A DNA stretch of 64,000 nucleotides, from positions 62,001-126,000 of the forward strand of contig NZ_LZKI01000132.1 of assembly GCF_001672755.1 (NCBI RefSeq). Direction: 5' to 3'. The notes beneath the pieces were generated by a model. That model was not told where the DNA came from. It saw only the letters and a program-made list of their open reading frames with translations, and made no database searches. The stretch comes from Mycobacterium colombiense (GTDB taxonomy: Bacteria > Actinomycetota > Actinomycetes > Mycobacteriales > Mycobacteriaceae). Positions within the stretch are counted from its first letter, which is position 1. Each line of letters begins with the position of its first letter. Both the position numbers and the translations under genes were made by a program. Below, piece after piece: positions 54,206 through 63,335 of the stretch.

Positions 54206-55156
54206 TCAGTTCCTTCCCGTCCGCTGCGCCGCCACGAACAGCGTCTGCGGCGCGGCATCGTCGATGTCTTGTGGTGGTCTGCGGTCGTAGCCGGCCATCA
54301 GCTCCGGCGCCGGGGTGACCGTCACGTCCCAGCCGTGCCGGCCCAGCCAGTCCCCCACGTCTTCACGTTCCTCGAAGTACCAGAGGTCTTGCACATCGGG
54401 AATGTCGCGGTCGGGCTCCAGTTCGGCCATCAGGTCGCGCACCCGCTGCATGGTCTGGCGCTGCCGGTCGCGGGCGCCCTCGTCGAGGAAGTCGGGGCCC
54501 GGTGCCTCCACGGCGATCCGGCTGCCCTGCGCGCCGAGCGCCTGTACCCGCTCGAACAACAGCTCCTGGGCGGCCGCCGGCAGAAACGGCAACAGCCCCT
54601 CGGCCGACCACACGCTGGGCGCTTCGGCGTCAAATCCGGCCCGCCGCAAGGCGGACGGCCAGTCGTGGCGCAGGTCGACGGCAACGCTGATCAGCTCGCA
54701 GGTCGGCTGGGCGCCTTTGTCGCGCAGCGTCGACGCCTTGAAGTCCAGCACCAGGGGCTGGTCCAGCTCGTACACCCTGGTGCCGTCCGGCCAGGGCAGC
54801 CGCCACGCCCGCGAGTCCAGCCCGGCCGCCAGGATCACCACCTGCCGCACGCCCGCGCCGGTGGCGTCGAGGAAGAACTGATCGAAGAAGGCCGTCCGCG
54901 CGGCCATATAGTCGACCATGCCCTGCATCCGCGGCTTGAGGTCCGGATCGATCTCGGCGACCTGGGCGGGCAGGTTGGGAGCCGCGAACCAGTCCCACAT
55001 ACCTTCCCCGGCGGCCTGCAGGAACACCCGCGCGAATGGGTCGCTGATCAGTGGGTTCTCGCTTTCGGTCTCCGCCGCCCGGGCCGCCGCCACGCCGAGC
55101 GCCGTCGCCCCCACGCTCTCGGTGATCTCCCAGCTGTCGTTGTCCGTCCTGGCCAC
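54206..55156 (-). CDS. SAM-dependent methyltransferase (TIGR00027 family), copy 2
   Basis: 316-aa paralog of the downstream gene, sharing almost every motif ([73 protein letters not shown]). GTG 55156 has GGGGAGG 8 nt upstream; the frame extends to 55183 without RBS. The pair looks like a tandem duplication that has since diverged moderately. In M. tuberculosis I do not recall such genes between mce2R and Rv0585c. Confidence 0.9.
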   Translation of the reverse strand: MARTDNDSWEITESVGATALGVAAARAAETESENPLISDPFARVFLQAAGEGMWDWFAAPNLPAQVAEIDPDLKPRMQGMVDYMAARTAFFDQFFLDATGAGVRQVVILAAGLDSRAWRLPWPDGTRVYELDQPLVLDFKASTLRDKGAQPTCELISVAVDLRHDWPSALRRAGFDAEAPSVWSAEGLLPFLPAAAQELLFERVQALGAQGSRIAVEAPGPDFLDEGARDRQRQTMQRVRDLMAELEPDRDIPDVQDLWYFEEREDVGDWLGRHGWDVTVTPAPELMAGYDRRPPQDIDDAAPQTLFVAAQRTGRN

Positions 55157-55312
55157 GCCGGTGCCTCCCCAATTCGCTAGCACGCCTACGTACCCGACCC
55201 TACGCGCGCCGGATGAGTGGGAGCTGTCAACGGACCGGGTATTGAGTTAACTTGTCGGCGGGCCGTTTAGCAGGTCGAAAGCACGGTGCCGGCGCGAATC
55301 CGAGGGATGTAC

Positions 55313-57688
55313 ATGCGAGTTGACGGGCGCGACATCGTCGTTTCCGGCAACTTGCTGCACCCGCTGGCCCGGCGGACCAACGACATCCTGCGGTTGATGC
55401 TGGCCTCGCTTTTCTTGGCGCTGGTGATCACGGGCTCGGTGATCACCCGCCCGCAATGGATCGCGCTGGAGAAATCCGTTTCGCAGATCGTCGGCGTCTT
55501 GTCACCCACGCAATCCGATGTGGTGTACGTGGTGTACGGGTTCGCGATCGTGGCTTTGCCATTCATCATCCTCATCGGGCTGATCGTCGCCGGGCAATGG
55601 AAACTGCTCGGCGCCTACGCCACCGCGGGGTTGAGCGCGATCCTCGTATTGTCGATCAGCGCCAGCGGCATCGCATCACCGCGATGGCACTTCGACGTTC
55701 ACGATCGGCTCAGCACGGTACCGGCGCAATTCCTCGACGATCCGCGCTGGATCGGGATGCTGGCGGCGGTGCTGACGGTCTCGGGTCCGTGGCTGCCGGC
55801 GCGCTGGCGGCGCTGGTGGTGGGCGCTACTGCTGGCCTTCGTCCCCATCCACTTGGTGGTCAGCGCCATCGTCCCGGCGCGCTCGTTGGTGGGCCTGGCG
55901 GTGGGATGGATCGTCGGCGCTCTGGTGGTGCTCGTCGTCGGCACTCCCGCGCTCGAGGTGCCGCTGGAAGCCACGGTGCGTGCACTGGCCAAGGGCGGCT
56001 TCGCCGTCTCGCGGCTGACCGTGGTCCGGCCCGCCGGCCGCGGCCCGCTGATTCTTTCGGCCGACGGCGAACATCTCGGGGAGACGGCGCTGATCGAGCT
56101 GTACAGCCCGCACCAACGCAGCGGCGGAGCGCTGCGCCAGCTCTGGGGCAAGCTGCGGCTGCGCGACGCCGAGACCGCACCCCTGGTGACCTCCATGCGC
56201 CGGGCCGTGGAGCATCGCGCGTTGATGGCGATCGCCATCGGTGACGCGGGCGTGGCCAACACGGCGACGGTCGCCGTGGCCCCGCTGGACCGCGGGTGGA
56301 TGCTCTATTCGCACCGGCCCCCGCTCGGCACGCCCATCGACGAATGCGCGGAGACGACTCCCGTTGGCCGGCTGTGGGAATCGCTGCGAGTCCTCAACGA
56401 CCGCCAAATCGCCCACGGTGACCTGCGCACCCACCACATCACGGTGGAGGACGACACCGTGATGTTCGGCGGGTTCGGCAGCGCCGAATACGGGGCGACC
56501 GACGCCCAGCTTCAGTCCGACATCGCCCAGCTGCTGGTGACCGCCTCCGCCCTCTACGACCCGAAGTCGGCGGTGCGCGCGGCGATCGAGGTGTTCGGCA
56601 AGGACACCATTCTGAGTGCATCCCGCCGGCTCACGAAAGTCGCTGTGCCACGATCCCTTCGGCGGTCGGTACCCGACGCCGGTGCCGTCATCTCCGGCGC
56701 GCGGGCCGAGGTCAAGCGGCAGACCGGTGCCGATCAGATCAAGCCGCAGACCATCACCAGGTTCACCCGCAGCCAGATCGTCCAGCTGGTGCTCTTCGGC
56801 GCGCTGGTCTATGTGGCGTACCCGTTCATCAGCACGGCGCCCACATTCGTCTCCCAGCTGAGGACCGCGAACTGGTGGTGGGCGCTACTGGGCCTGCTGG
56901 TGTCGGCGCTGACCTACGTCGGCGCGGCCGCGGCGCTGTGGGCGTGTGCGGACGGCATGGTGAACTTCTGGACGCTGTCAATCGCCCAGGTGGCCAATAC
57001 CTTTGCTGCGACCACCACCCCGGCGGGCGTCGGCGGGCTGGCGCTGAGCACCCGGTTCTTGCAGAAGAGCGGCCTGTCGGCGATGCGGGCGACCGCGGCG
57101 GTGGCGCTGCAGCAGTCGGTGCAGGTGATCGCGCATCTGGCGCTGCTGGTCTTGTTCAGCGCCGCGGCCGGCGCCTCGATGAACCTGCGGCACTTCGTCC
57201 CGAGCGCGACGCTGCTGTACCTGATCGCGGGGATCGCGCTGGGCATCGTCGGCACGTTCCTGTTCGTGCCCACGCTGCGCAAGTGGCTGGCAACCGAGGT
57301 GCGCCCCAAGCTGAACGAGGTGGTGACCGATCTGGTCAAGCTGGCCCGCCAACCGCGGCGCCTGGCCCTGATCCTGCTGGGTTGTGCGGGCACCACCCTC
57401 GGCGCGGCGCTGGCGTTGTGGGCCAGCATCGAAGCCTTCGGCGGCGGAACGACTTTCGTCGCCGTCACGGTGGTCACCATGGTCGGCGGCACACTGGCTT
57501 CCGCGGCGCCCACACCCGGCGGCGTCGGGGCGGTCGAGGCGGCGTTGATCGGTGGGCTGGCCGCATTCGGCGTGCCGGCGGCCGTCGGCGTGCCGTCGGT
57601 CCTGCTGTACCGGGTGCTGACCTGCTGGCTACCGGTGTTCGTCGGGTGGCCGGTGATGCGGTGGCTGACCGCCAACGAGATGGTCTGA
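55313..57688 (+). CDS. multidomain membrane protein: degenerate kinase-like domain plus LPG-synthase-type (flippase-like) membrane domain (Rv0585c-like)
   Basis: 791-aa integral membrane protein. Residues ~20-210 hold about six membrane segments, ending in IVPARSLVGLAVGWIVGAL, which resembles a PAP2 phosphatase end without its catalytic residues. Residues ~220-450 look like an ABC1/RIO-type kinase fold: HGDLRTHHITVEDD (368-381) keeps the HxD aspartate but has His where the metal-binding Asn is expected, and VMFGGFGSAEYG replaces DFG with GG, so it is probably inactive. Residues ~470-790 match the TIGR00374/LPG_synthase_TM fold (TTTPAGVGGLALSTRFLQKS, SAAPTPGGVGAVEAALIGGL). ATG 55313 has GAGGG 6 nt upstream. 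Role likely in lipid or glycolipid translocation. Confidence 0.85.
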   Translation: MRVDGRDIVVSGNLLHPLARRTNDILRLMLASLFLALVITGSVITRPQWIALEKSVSQIVGVLSPTQSDVVYVVYGFAIVALPFIILIGLIVAGQWKLLGAYATAGLSAILVLSISASGIASPRWHFDVHDRLSTVPAQFLDDPRWIGMLAAVLTVSGPWLPARWRRWWWALLLAFVPIHLVVSAIVPARSLVGLAVGWIVGALVVLVVGTPALEVPLEATVRALAKGGFAVSRLTVVRPAGRGPLILSADGEHLGETALIELYSPHQRSGGALRQLWGKLRLRDAETAPLVTSMRRAVEHRALMAIAIGDAGVANTATVAVAPLDRGWMLYSHRPPLGTPIDECAETTPVGRLWESLRVLNDRQIAHGDLRTHHITVEDDTVMFGGFGSAEYGATDAQLQSDIAQLLVTASALYDPKSAVRAAIEVFGKDTILSASRRLTKVAVPRSLRRSVPDAGAVISGARAEVKRQTGADQIKPQTITRFTRSQIVQLVLFGALVYVAYPFISTAPTFVSQLRTANWWWALLGLLVSALTYVGAAAALWACADGMVNFWTLSIAQVANTFAATTTPAGVGGLALSTRFLQKSGLSAMRATAAVALQQSVQVIAHLALLVLFSAAAGASMNLRHFVPSATLLYLIAGIALGIVGTFLFVPTLRKWLATEVRPKLNEVVTDLVKLARQPRRLALILLGCAGTTLGAALALWASIEAFGGGTTFVAVTVVTMVGGTLASAAPTPGGVGAVEAALIGGLAAFGVPAAVGVPSVLLYRVLTCWLPVFVGWPVMRWLTANEMV

Positions 57689-57692
57689 GGAC

Positions 57693-60326
57693 CTAGTTTT
57701 CGGATTCGGTCTGCGCGACCACGAGAACCGTTGAGGTGCGCACGCTTTGGCCGACCGTGGTGGTCAGAGACACCAGGTAGTAGTCCTCGGGCACCGACTG
57801 CGCGACGGTGATCGGGACGGTGACGCTGGCCGATCCGTCGGCGGTGAATCGGCCCGACGCCGGCTTCACGCCGATCCCGACATCCGACGAGGTGCCCGTG
57901 ATGGCGTAGCCGTCGGCGCCGTCGGTCATGCGTTGCGCATCGAGGGTGACGCTGCCCGTGTGGCCGGGCGCGATCGTGACGACGGGCTGATCGACGTTGA
58001 CGGCCACCGCCGAACTGCCCGCCCCGAACGACGGGGGGGCATCCGCTTCCGCTGTGCCCCAATGCTTGTCGGGATAGGCGGCCAGCGAGAAGGCCAGTGT
58101 GCCGCCGGTGCGGATGATCGACTCGGGCAGCGAGGTGCGGTCGGTGGCCTGGCCGTCGATCTTCAGCCCGCTGATGTATTTGAGGTGGTGCGGTCCCGAG
58201 GCGCCTGGGGCGGCGATCCGGATGGATTTGTTTGCGGGCAGCGCGATTTCGATTCGGTCGAACAGCGGTGCGCCCACGGTGAGGATCGGCGTTCCGGGGG
58301 TGGCCGGGTACAGGCCCAGCGCGGCCCAGACGTACCAGCTGGCCAGCGCCCCCAGGTCGTCGTTGCCCGGCTCGCCGTCGGCGGTGGGAGCGAAGAGCCC
58401 GCGCACCCGATCGACCGTGCGCTGCGTCTTCCACGGTTGGCCGATGTAGTTGTACAGCCACGGCACACCGAAACTCGGTTCGTTGCCGGCCCACAGGTAG
58501 GGCTGGTTGGGTCCGACGTTGAGCTTCTCGGTGAAGCGGTCGAGCCGGTCGGCCACGGCCGCGCGCCCGCCCAGCGCGGTCACCAGTCCCGCGACATTGT
58601 GCGGCACCGACCAGACGTACTGTTCGGCGTTGCCCTCGTCATACCCCACCTGGCCGAAGTTTTCCGGGACCACCACAAACCCGGGACCACGCCGGAAGTA
58701 GCCGGTCCAGCTGCGCGGCAGGATGTACCGGGTGGTCGGGTTGAACAGGTTCTGCCAGTACTGCGTCCGGTTCGCGAATTCGGTGGCGGTCGCGGCATCG
58801 CCCAGCGAGTCGGCGAACCGGGAAATGGCGAAGTCGTCCAGCGACCACTCGAGGGTGATCGACGCGTCGGCGATCCAGCCGTTGCGGCCGAATTCCAGTG
58901 TGAACGGCGCATAACCGAGCCGCTGGTAGGTGGCGATGCCGCGGCGCTCCACGTAACCACCCAGGCCCACACCGCCTTTGGTCGCCCCGTCCACCATGTA
59001 GCGCAACGCCGCTTTGGTGTCGAAGTCGTTGGCGCCGAAGGTGTTCAGGTTAACGATCAGCGGTACCACGCTGTCCCCGCTCATCTCGCCGGTCGCGGCG
59101 TTGGCGAACGCCCACCGGGGCAGCGCGCCGCTCTGCTCGGCGTCGTTCACCAGCGATTGGGCCATGTCGCCGGCCCGCTCCGGGAACAGCAACGCCTGCA
59201 GCGCTGCCAGGCACCGGTAGGTGTCCCAGTCGGAGAAGTTGGCATATTGCGTGTGGCCGGCGGCAACCGTGTGGATGGAGCCGTCGAACCCGACGTAGCG
59301 GCCGTCGGCGTCGTTGAACATGTTGGGGTGCAACAGCGATCGATACAGGGCGGTGTAAAAGGTGGTCAGATCGTCGACGTTGCGGCCGGCGACCGACACG
59401 CGCGACAACGCGGCGTTCCATTCCCTCGACGCGGCCCCGCGAACGTCGTCGAAGCCCGCCGCGCCCTCGGCCGCCAGATTCGCCCGCGCCCCCTCGATGC
59501 CGACGTAGGAGATGGCGGTCTGCACCTGCAGCGTCGACCCGGGGGGGAACTCCACATACCCGCCGCTGTACGGCGCGTTCGCGCTGCGGGCGCCGGCGTG
59601 AACCGCACTGCCGTCCCAGGATCCGTACGAGGTGAAGGGCTGGCTGAACTTCATCGCGAAGTACACGGTGTAGGCGTTCGGTTTGTCGCAGAACCCACCG
59701 CTGGTGGCCCAGCCGGTGATGGTGGTGTTGTCCTCCCCGATCTGAATGGTCGCGCGGGAGTTGCCCGCCAGCGACGAGCCGGAGCGCACCTGAAGCAGCG
59801 CGGGCCGTCCGTTGCGCGGGTAGCTGAAACGGCCTACCCCCGTGTGCGCGGTGGCGGTGAGTTCCGCCTTCACCCCGGTGCCGGGGAAGCGCACGGTGTA
59901 GTAGCCGGGCATGCCCTGCTCGGTGTCGTCGTGGGCGATCCTCTCGGTGGCGTTCCAGGGTTGCAAGGCGATTTCGCCGGTGACCGGCAGCATCGAGATG
60001 TCGCCGAAGGCAGCGCATCCCACCGAGGCGTGGGTCATGCTGAATCCGCTTGCGCGCGGGTTGTCGTAGTTGTAGCCGGCGTAATTGCCGACGGTGTCGG
60101 GCGAGTACTGCACCATCCCGAACGGCACGGTGGCGCCGGGGAAGTTGTTGATCTCCCCCACCGTCTCGCCGCCCGTCCCGGTGCCGATAAGGGTCACGAC
60201 GTGGTCCACGGGGTTGGCCACGAACAGGGGCGGACCGTCGTATCCCCTCGGCGGGGCCGCCGCGATGAAGACCATGAAGACGGCCGACGCCGCGATGACC
60301 GCGATGAGGGCCCGTCGCGACCGCAT
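57693..60326 (-). CDS. secreted GH92 family alpha-1,2-mannosidase (Rv0584-like)
   Basis: 877-aa exported calcium-dependent inverting mannosidase; 877 aa is also the length I recall for Rv0584. Signal peptide at 1-25 ([20 protein letters not shown]). Family motifs: [88 protein letters not shown] and [21 protein letters not shown] with the catalytic acidic residues. A C-terminal beta-sandwich (~770-877) follows. Likely trims mannose from cell-envelope lipoglycans or host N-glycans. It ends 4 nt from the convergent membrane-protein gene. Confidence 0.92.
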   Translation of the reverse strand: MRSRRALIAVIAASAVFMVFIAAAPPRGYDGPPLFVANPVDHVVTLIGTGTGGETVGEINNFPGATVPFGMVQYSPDTVGNYAGYNYDNPRASGFSMTHASVGCAAFGDISMLPVTGEIALQPWNATERIAHDDTEQGMPGYYTVRFPGTGVKAELTATAHTGVGRFSYPRNGRPALLQVRSGSSLAGNSRATIQIGEDNTTITGWATSGGFCDKPNAYTVYFAMKFSQPFTSYGSWDGSAVHAGARSANAPYSGGYVEFPPGSTLQVQTAISYVGIEGARANLAAEGAAGFDDVRGAASREWNAALSRVSVAGRNVDDLTTFYTALYRSLLHPNMFNDADGRYVGFDGSIHTVAAGHTQYANFSDWDTYRCLAALQALLFPERAGDMAQSLVNDAEQSGALPRWAFANAATGEMSGDSVVPLIVNLNTFGANDFDTKAALRYMVDGATKGGVGLGGYVERRGIATYQRLGYAPFTLEFGRNGWIADASITLEWSLDDFAISRFADSLGDAATATEFANRTQYWQNLFNPTTRYILPRSWTGYFRRGPGFVVVPENFGQVGYDEGNAEQYVWSVPHNVAGLVTALGGRAAVADRLDRFTEKLNVGPNQPYLWAGNEPSFGVPWLYNYIGQPWKTQRTVDRVRGLFAPTADGEPGNDDLGALASWYVWAALGLYPATPGTPILTVGAPLFDRIEIALPANKSIRIAAPGASGPHHLKYISGLKIDGQATDRTSLPESIIRTGGTLAFSLAAYPDKHWGTAEADAPPSFGAGSSAVAVNVDQPVVTIAPGHTGSVTLDAQRMTDGADGYAITGTSSDVGIGVKPASGRFTADGSASVTVPITVAQSVPEDYYLVSLTTTVGQSVRTSTVLVVAQTESEN

Positions 60327-60526
60327 ACCTGTCTAATACTGGAAAACGACTGCATAGCGGCGTATTCGAGTGGCGTTTTGGCCCACGAATCGGATAACGA
60401 TTGGCGGCCGACGGCGAAGCCGGCCAAAAGTCCAAAAGATCTCGGCAAACTGTCGATCCCCTTCGGTGACTGTCGTGCGCAGCATGGCTGGCACTGGTAA
60501 CGGCCCAATTTCGGGAGATCGGAGCG

Positions 60527-60818
60527 ATGAGATATTTGACTCTAGCAACCATTTCTGTGGCGCTGAGTGTAGCGCTAAGTCGGTTGCGGCCGCGACCACA
60601 AATCCGGTGAAAAACGTCGACGTCCCCTTCGGCGACGACGTCGACGGCCTCGGCAACGTCGTCGCAAACGAGCGCGCCACCGGCGGCGAAAGCCAAGTAC
60701 ACCATCGCCGGACGGCTCCGCGTCCACGCTCGGTGGTTTCCGGGCCTGGCAGGTGGGCGGCACGTATCAGCCGCTGAGTTTCCAGGCCGCCGGGCCCGGT
60801 TGGCTCTACGGTAAACGC
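60527..60818 (+). pseudogene. lpqN: decayed lipoprotein gene lpqN (PF10738-type)
   Basis: Remnant of an LpqN-like lipoprotein (Rv0583c), in the position and orientation expected beside the GH92 gene. ATG 60527 starts a signal sequence MRYLTLATISVALSVALS; the lipobox Cys follows only after a +1 shift (GCGRDHKSGE, near 60582-60611), then the ATG frame resumes after TGA 60608-60610 as KTSTSPSATTSTASATSS and TSAPPAAKAKYTIAG, the Ser/Thr linker and YTIA start of LpqN. A further frame change near 60710 gives DGSASTLGGFRAWQVGGTYQ, equivalent to LpqN GSAATLGGFSAWQLGGSY, implying an internal deletion. The C-terminal part is absent. The 492 bp 60327-60818 contains no other gene. Confidence 0.75.
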
Positions 60819-61304
60819 ATGACAGAGCAGTCGTATGCGGTGGACGCCGGGCATCCACCATCGGCGCTGATGCGTCTGGTCAATCCGGTGATGAGATTCC
60901 TGCTGCGCAGTCCGCTGGCCGGTCTCGCCCGCAATCAGTTCATGGTGTTGAGCTTCACCGGGCGCAAGACGGGACGGCCGTATTCAATTCCGTTGAGCGC
61001 TCACCTGATTGACGGCCAGCTTTACGCATTGACCGGAAACCCGTGGAAGCAGAACTTCCGCGACGGCGGGCCGGTCCAGGTGGTGTACGACGGCAAGTCG
61101 ACGCCGATGCGCGGTGAGCTGATCCGCGACCGAGGCGTCGTGTCGGAACTGTTGTTGCGCTGCGCCGAGTCCTACGGAGTTCAGCGCGCACAACGCATGA
61201 TCGGGCTGAAGTTTCGCGACCAGCGCATACCGACACGCGACGAGTTCGCCGAGGCGGTCGGTCGGCTGCATCTGGGTGCGGTCCGGCTGAGTCCGGCGGA
61301 ATAG
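60819..61304 (+). CDS. nitroreductase/quinone reductase family protein (DUF385, F420-dependent type)
   Basis: 161-aa split-barrel flavin-fold protein of the Ddn-like, deazaflavin (F420)-dependent nitroreductase family. Motifs: VLSFTGRKTGRPYSIPLSAH, LTGNPWKQNFRDGGPVQVVY. Such proteins reduce quinones or nitroimidazoles with F420H2. I start it at ATG 60819 (MTEQSYAVDAGHPP); an in-frame GTG at 60753 would fuse it to the tail of the lpqN remnant. Convergent with the ANTAR gene, 12 bp apart. Confidence 0.84.
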   Translation: MTEQSYAVDAGHPPSALMRLVNPVMRFLLRSPLAGLARNQFMVLSFTGRKTGRPYSIPLSAHLIDGQLYALTGNPWKQNFRDGGPVQVVYDGKSTPMRGELIRDRGVVSELLLRCAESYGVQRAQRMIGLKFRDQRIPTRDEFAEAVGRLHLGAVRLSPAE

Positions 61305-61316
61305 AATCGCGCCCGC

Positions 61317-62006
61317 TCAGCCGCCGTCGTCGCCGGTGCCGGGCGGCCGCAGGTGCGCTTCACGCAGGCGCTGGTCGAAGCGCGAGCGCGCGGTGATCAC
61401 CTCTTTGCCCAGCGCCGCGAAGTCATCGGCGATCCGTTGGGCGAGCAGTCCGAGCCTTATGTTTCCCGACTGGGACAGCGTCTTGAGCATGTTGAACGCG
61501 GCGTCCTCGTCGATGCCGTAGATCAGCATCAGCATGCCTTTGGTGCGGTCGATCACGCCACGGCGCCCGGCGATTTCGGCGACCTTGGCGCTGATGGAGT
61601 CTTCCCTGGCGCGGGCGGGCGCGGGCGCGAGTTCGATGTAGAAGCCGTGGGTGCCGACGACTTTCCCGCCGTCATCGCAGAACGGGTCGCCCACCACGAG
61701 GACGTGATGGATCATTCCACCGGTGTCCACGATGCGATGCCGCGTGGAGAAAGCCTGACGACGCCGGATCATGTCGTTGATGCCGTCGGTCACCTGGGGA
61801 CGATCGGCCGGATGCTTGTGCGACAGCACCAGCTCGGTGGTGGGTGTCACCGTGCCGGGTTCATACCCGTGCATGCGCTGGACCTGGTCGGACCACACCC
61901 AGCGGTGACCTTCGAAGTAGAAGCGGAACCAGCCCGCGCATTGCGGGGTGGCGCCCGCCAGGCCCCGCTCGATCGCTGCGGCTTGGCCTTCTAGTTTCCA
62001 AGCCAC
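61317..62006 (-). CDS. PAS-ANTAR domain antiterminator/regulator
   Basis: 229-aa RNA-binding regulator. A PAS-like sensor (WFRFYFEGHRWVWSDQVQRM, HGYEPGTVTPTTELVLSHKH; ~25-130) is followed by an ANTAR domain (RRGVIDRTKGMLMLIYGIDE, DAAFNMLKTLSQSGNIRLGL). ANTAR proteins bind paired hexaloop RNA hairpins to prevent termination. Start is uncertain: GTG 62006 (VAWKLEGQAAAIERGLAG) is preferred, but an in-frame GTG at 62138 would add 44 basic residues. A 15-bp palindrome lies upstream. Confidence 0.84.
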   Translation of the reverse strand: MAWKLEGQAAAIERGLAGATPQCAGWFRFYFEGHRWVWSDQVQRMHGYEPGTVTPTTELVLSHKHPADRPQVTDGINDMIRRRQAFSTRHRIVDTGGMIHHVLVVGDPFCDDGGKVVGTHGFYIELAPAPARAREDSISAKVAEIAGRRGVIDRTKGMLMLIYGIDEDAAFNMLKTLSQSGNIRLGLLAQRIADDFAALGKEVITARSRFDQRLREAHLRPPGTGDDGG

Positions 62007-62148
62007 GGCGAACGTTTCGCGTCGAGGGCGATGGAATCGGCGGCGGGCATCGGTAGCGATGGCACGCCAATCGCTACTGCCTGGACGGGAAAACCCGCAC
62101 TGCACATGCAGGAGTGAGATACCCCCATGGGGGTTCACGTTACATTTA

Positions 62149-62163
62149 ATGACCAGTGGTCAT
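62149..62163 (-). promoter_or_regulatory. palindromic operator upstream of the ANTAR gene
   Basis: ATGACCAGTGGTCAT is a perfect 7-1-7 palindrome in the 108-bp gap between galK and the ANTAR gene's longest possible start. It has the form of a TetR-type site, but no TetR gene is nearby, so the regulator is unknown. Confidence 0.5.
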
Positions 62164-62246
62164 CGGCAGAATGACGAAATTGCCGGGCAAGTAAGTTCAG
62201 GCGCCGGTCAGCAGCATTCGCCGCGCTCGCCGTGGATGTCGCTCCC

Positions 62247-63335
62247 TCACACCAGCCCCGCGCCCGCGGCCGCGCGGGTCCGGGTGACGGTCGGCCGCTC
62301 GAAACCGGCGTCGATCACGGCGCGCTGCACCGCCTCGCCGACCTTCTCGGTACGGTCCAGCGGCACCAGGGTGATCACGCAGCCGCCGAAGCCGCCGCCG
62401 GTCATCCGCGCCCCCAGCGCGCCCGCGCACACCGCGGTGTCGGCGATCAGGTCGATGCGTTCGGTGGTGATTCCGAAATCGTCGCGCATGGAGGCGTGCG
62501 AGGCGGTGAAAATTCGCCCGGCTTCGGGGTAGTCCGAATGTCGCAGCGCCGCAACGCAGTCGATGACTCGCTGATTTTCGCTGAGCACGTGACGGGCGCG
62601 GCGGGCGTCGACGGGGTCACGCACGGCGGACAGGTCGGCCGGCCCGCGATCGGCGGCCGCGCGCAGCGACGACGCCGCCAAGTCGGCGGCGGCCCGCTCG
62701 CAGGACGCGCGACGCGCCGCGTAGTCGCCGCCCGCGTGGCTGTGCCGCTCCCGGGAGTCGATCAGCAGCAACGCGACGCCCGCGGGCTCCGGGTCGAATT
62801 CCACCGGCGTGACGGTCAGGTCGGCGAAGTCGATCAGCACCGCCGTCGCGTCCCGGCCGAAAAGCGCGGCGAGCTGGTCGAGCAAACCCGTTGGCGCGCC
62901 CACGTACTCGTTCTCGGCCCGCTGGGCCAGCCGGGCCTGCTCCGTGACGTCGATGCGGACGCCGGCGGCCGAGGCGATCGCGCCCAGCGCCGCGCACTCC
63001 AGTGCCGCCGAGGACGACAGGCCCGATCCCATCTCCACGTCGCTGGTGATCGACATGGTGCCGCCGGGCACCGGGTGGCCGGCCTGGCGCAGTGCCCACA
63101 CCACCCCGGCCACATAGGCCGCCCAGCCGGTCACCTCACCGGGAGCGGTGCCGATCCGGACGCGCACCGGGGTGTCCGCGCGGTCGCTGACCACGGTGAT
63201 CGCGTCGCCGTCGGCGGGCGTGAACGTCGCGACCGTGCGCTGCGGTAACGCGATCGGAAGCGCGAAACCCAGGTTGTAGTCGGTGTGTTCGCCGATCAGG
63301 TTGATCCGCCCGGGTGCGGCGTAGCGGATCGTCAT
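62247..63335 (-). CDS. galK: galactokinase
   Basis: 362-aa GHMP kinase that phosphorylates galactose at C1 in the Leloir pathway. Motif 1 [20 protein letters not shown] near the N-terminus, ATP-binding motif [14 protein letters not shown] near 100-113, catalytic Asp region [14 protein letters not shown], and motif 3 [15 protein letters not shown]. The start overlaps the galT stop by 4 nt, so galT-galK is an operon. Confidence 0.95.
   Translation of the reverse strand: MTIRYAAPGRINLIGEHTDYNLGFALPIALPQRTVATFTPADGDAITVVSDRADTPVRVRIGTAPGEVTGWAAYVAGVVWALRQAGHPVPGGTMSITSDVEMGSGLSSSAALECAALGAIASAAGVRIDVTEQARLAQRAENEYVGAPTGLLDQLAALFGRDATAVLIDFADLTVTPVEFDPEPAGVALLLIDSRERHSHAGGDYAARRASCERAAADLAASSLRAAADRGPADLSAVRDPVDARRARHVLSENQRVIDCVAALRHSDYPEAGRIFTASHASMRDDFGITTERIDLIADTAVCAGALGARMTGGGFGGCVITLVPLDRTEKVGEAVQRAVIDAGFERPTVTRTRAAAGAGLV

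Noticed and set aside
57747-60500. 917-codon plus-strand open frame
   Set aside because: Antisense to the GH92 mannosidase; composition is Arg/Gly/Val-rich with no recognisable domain.
60753-60818. N-terminal extension of the F420-type nitroreductase
   Set aside because: The extension is the tail of the lpqN remnant; family similarity starts after ATG 60819.
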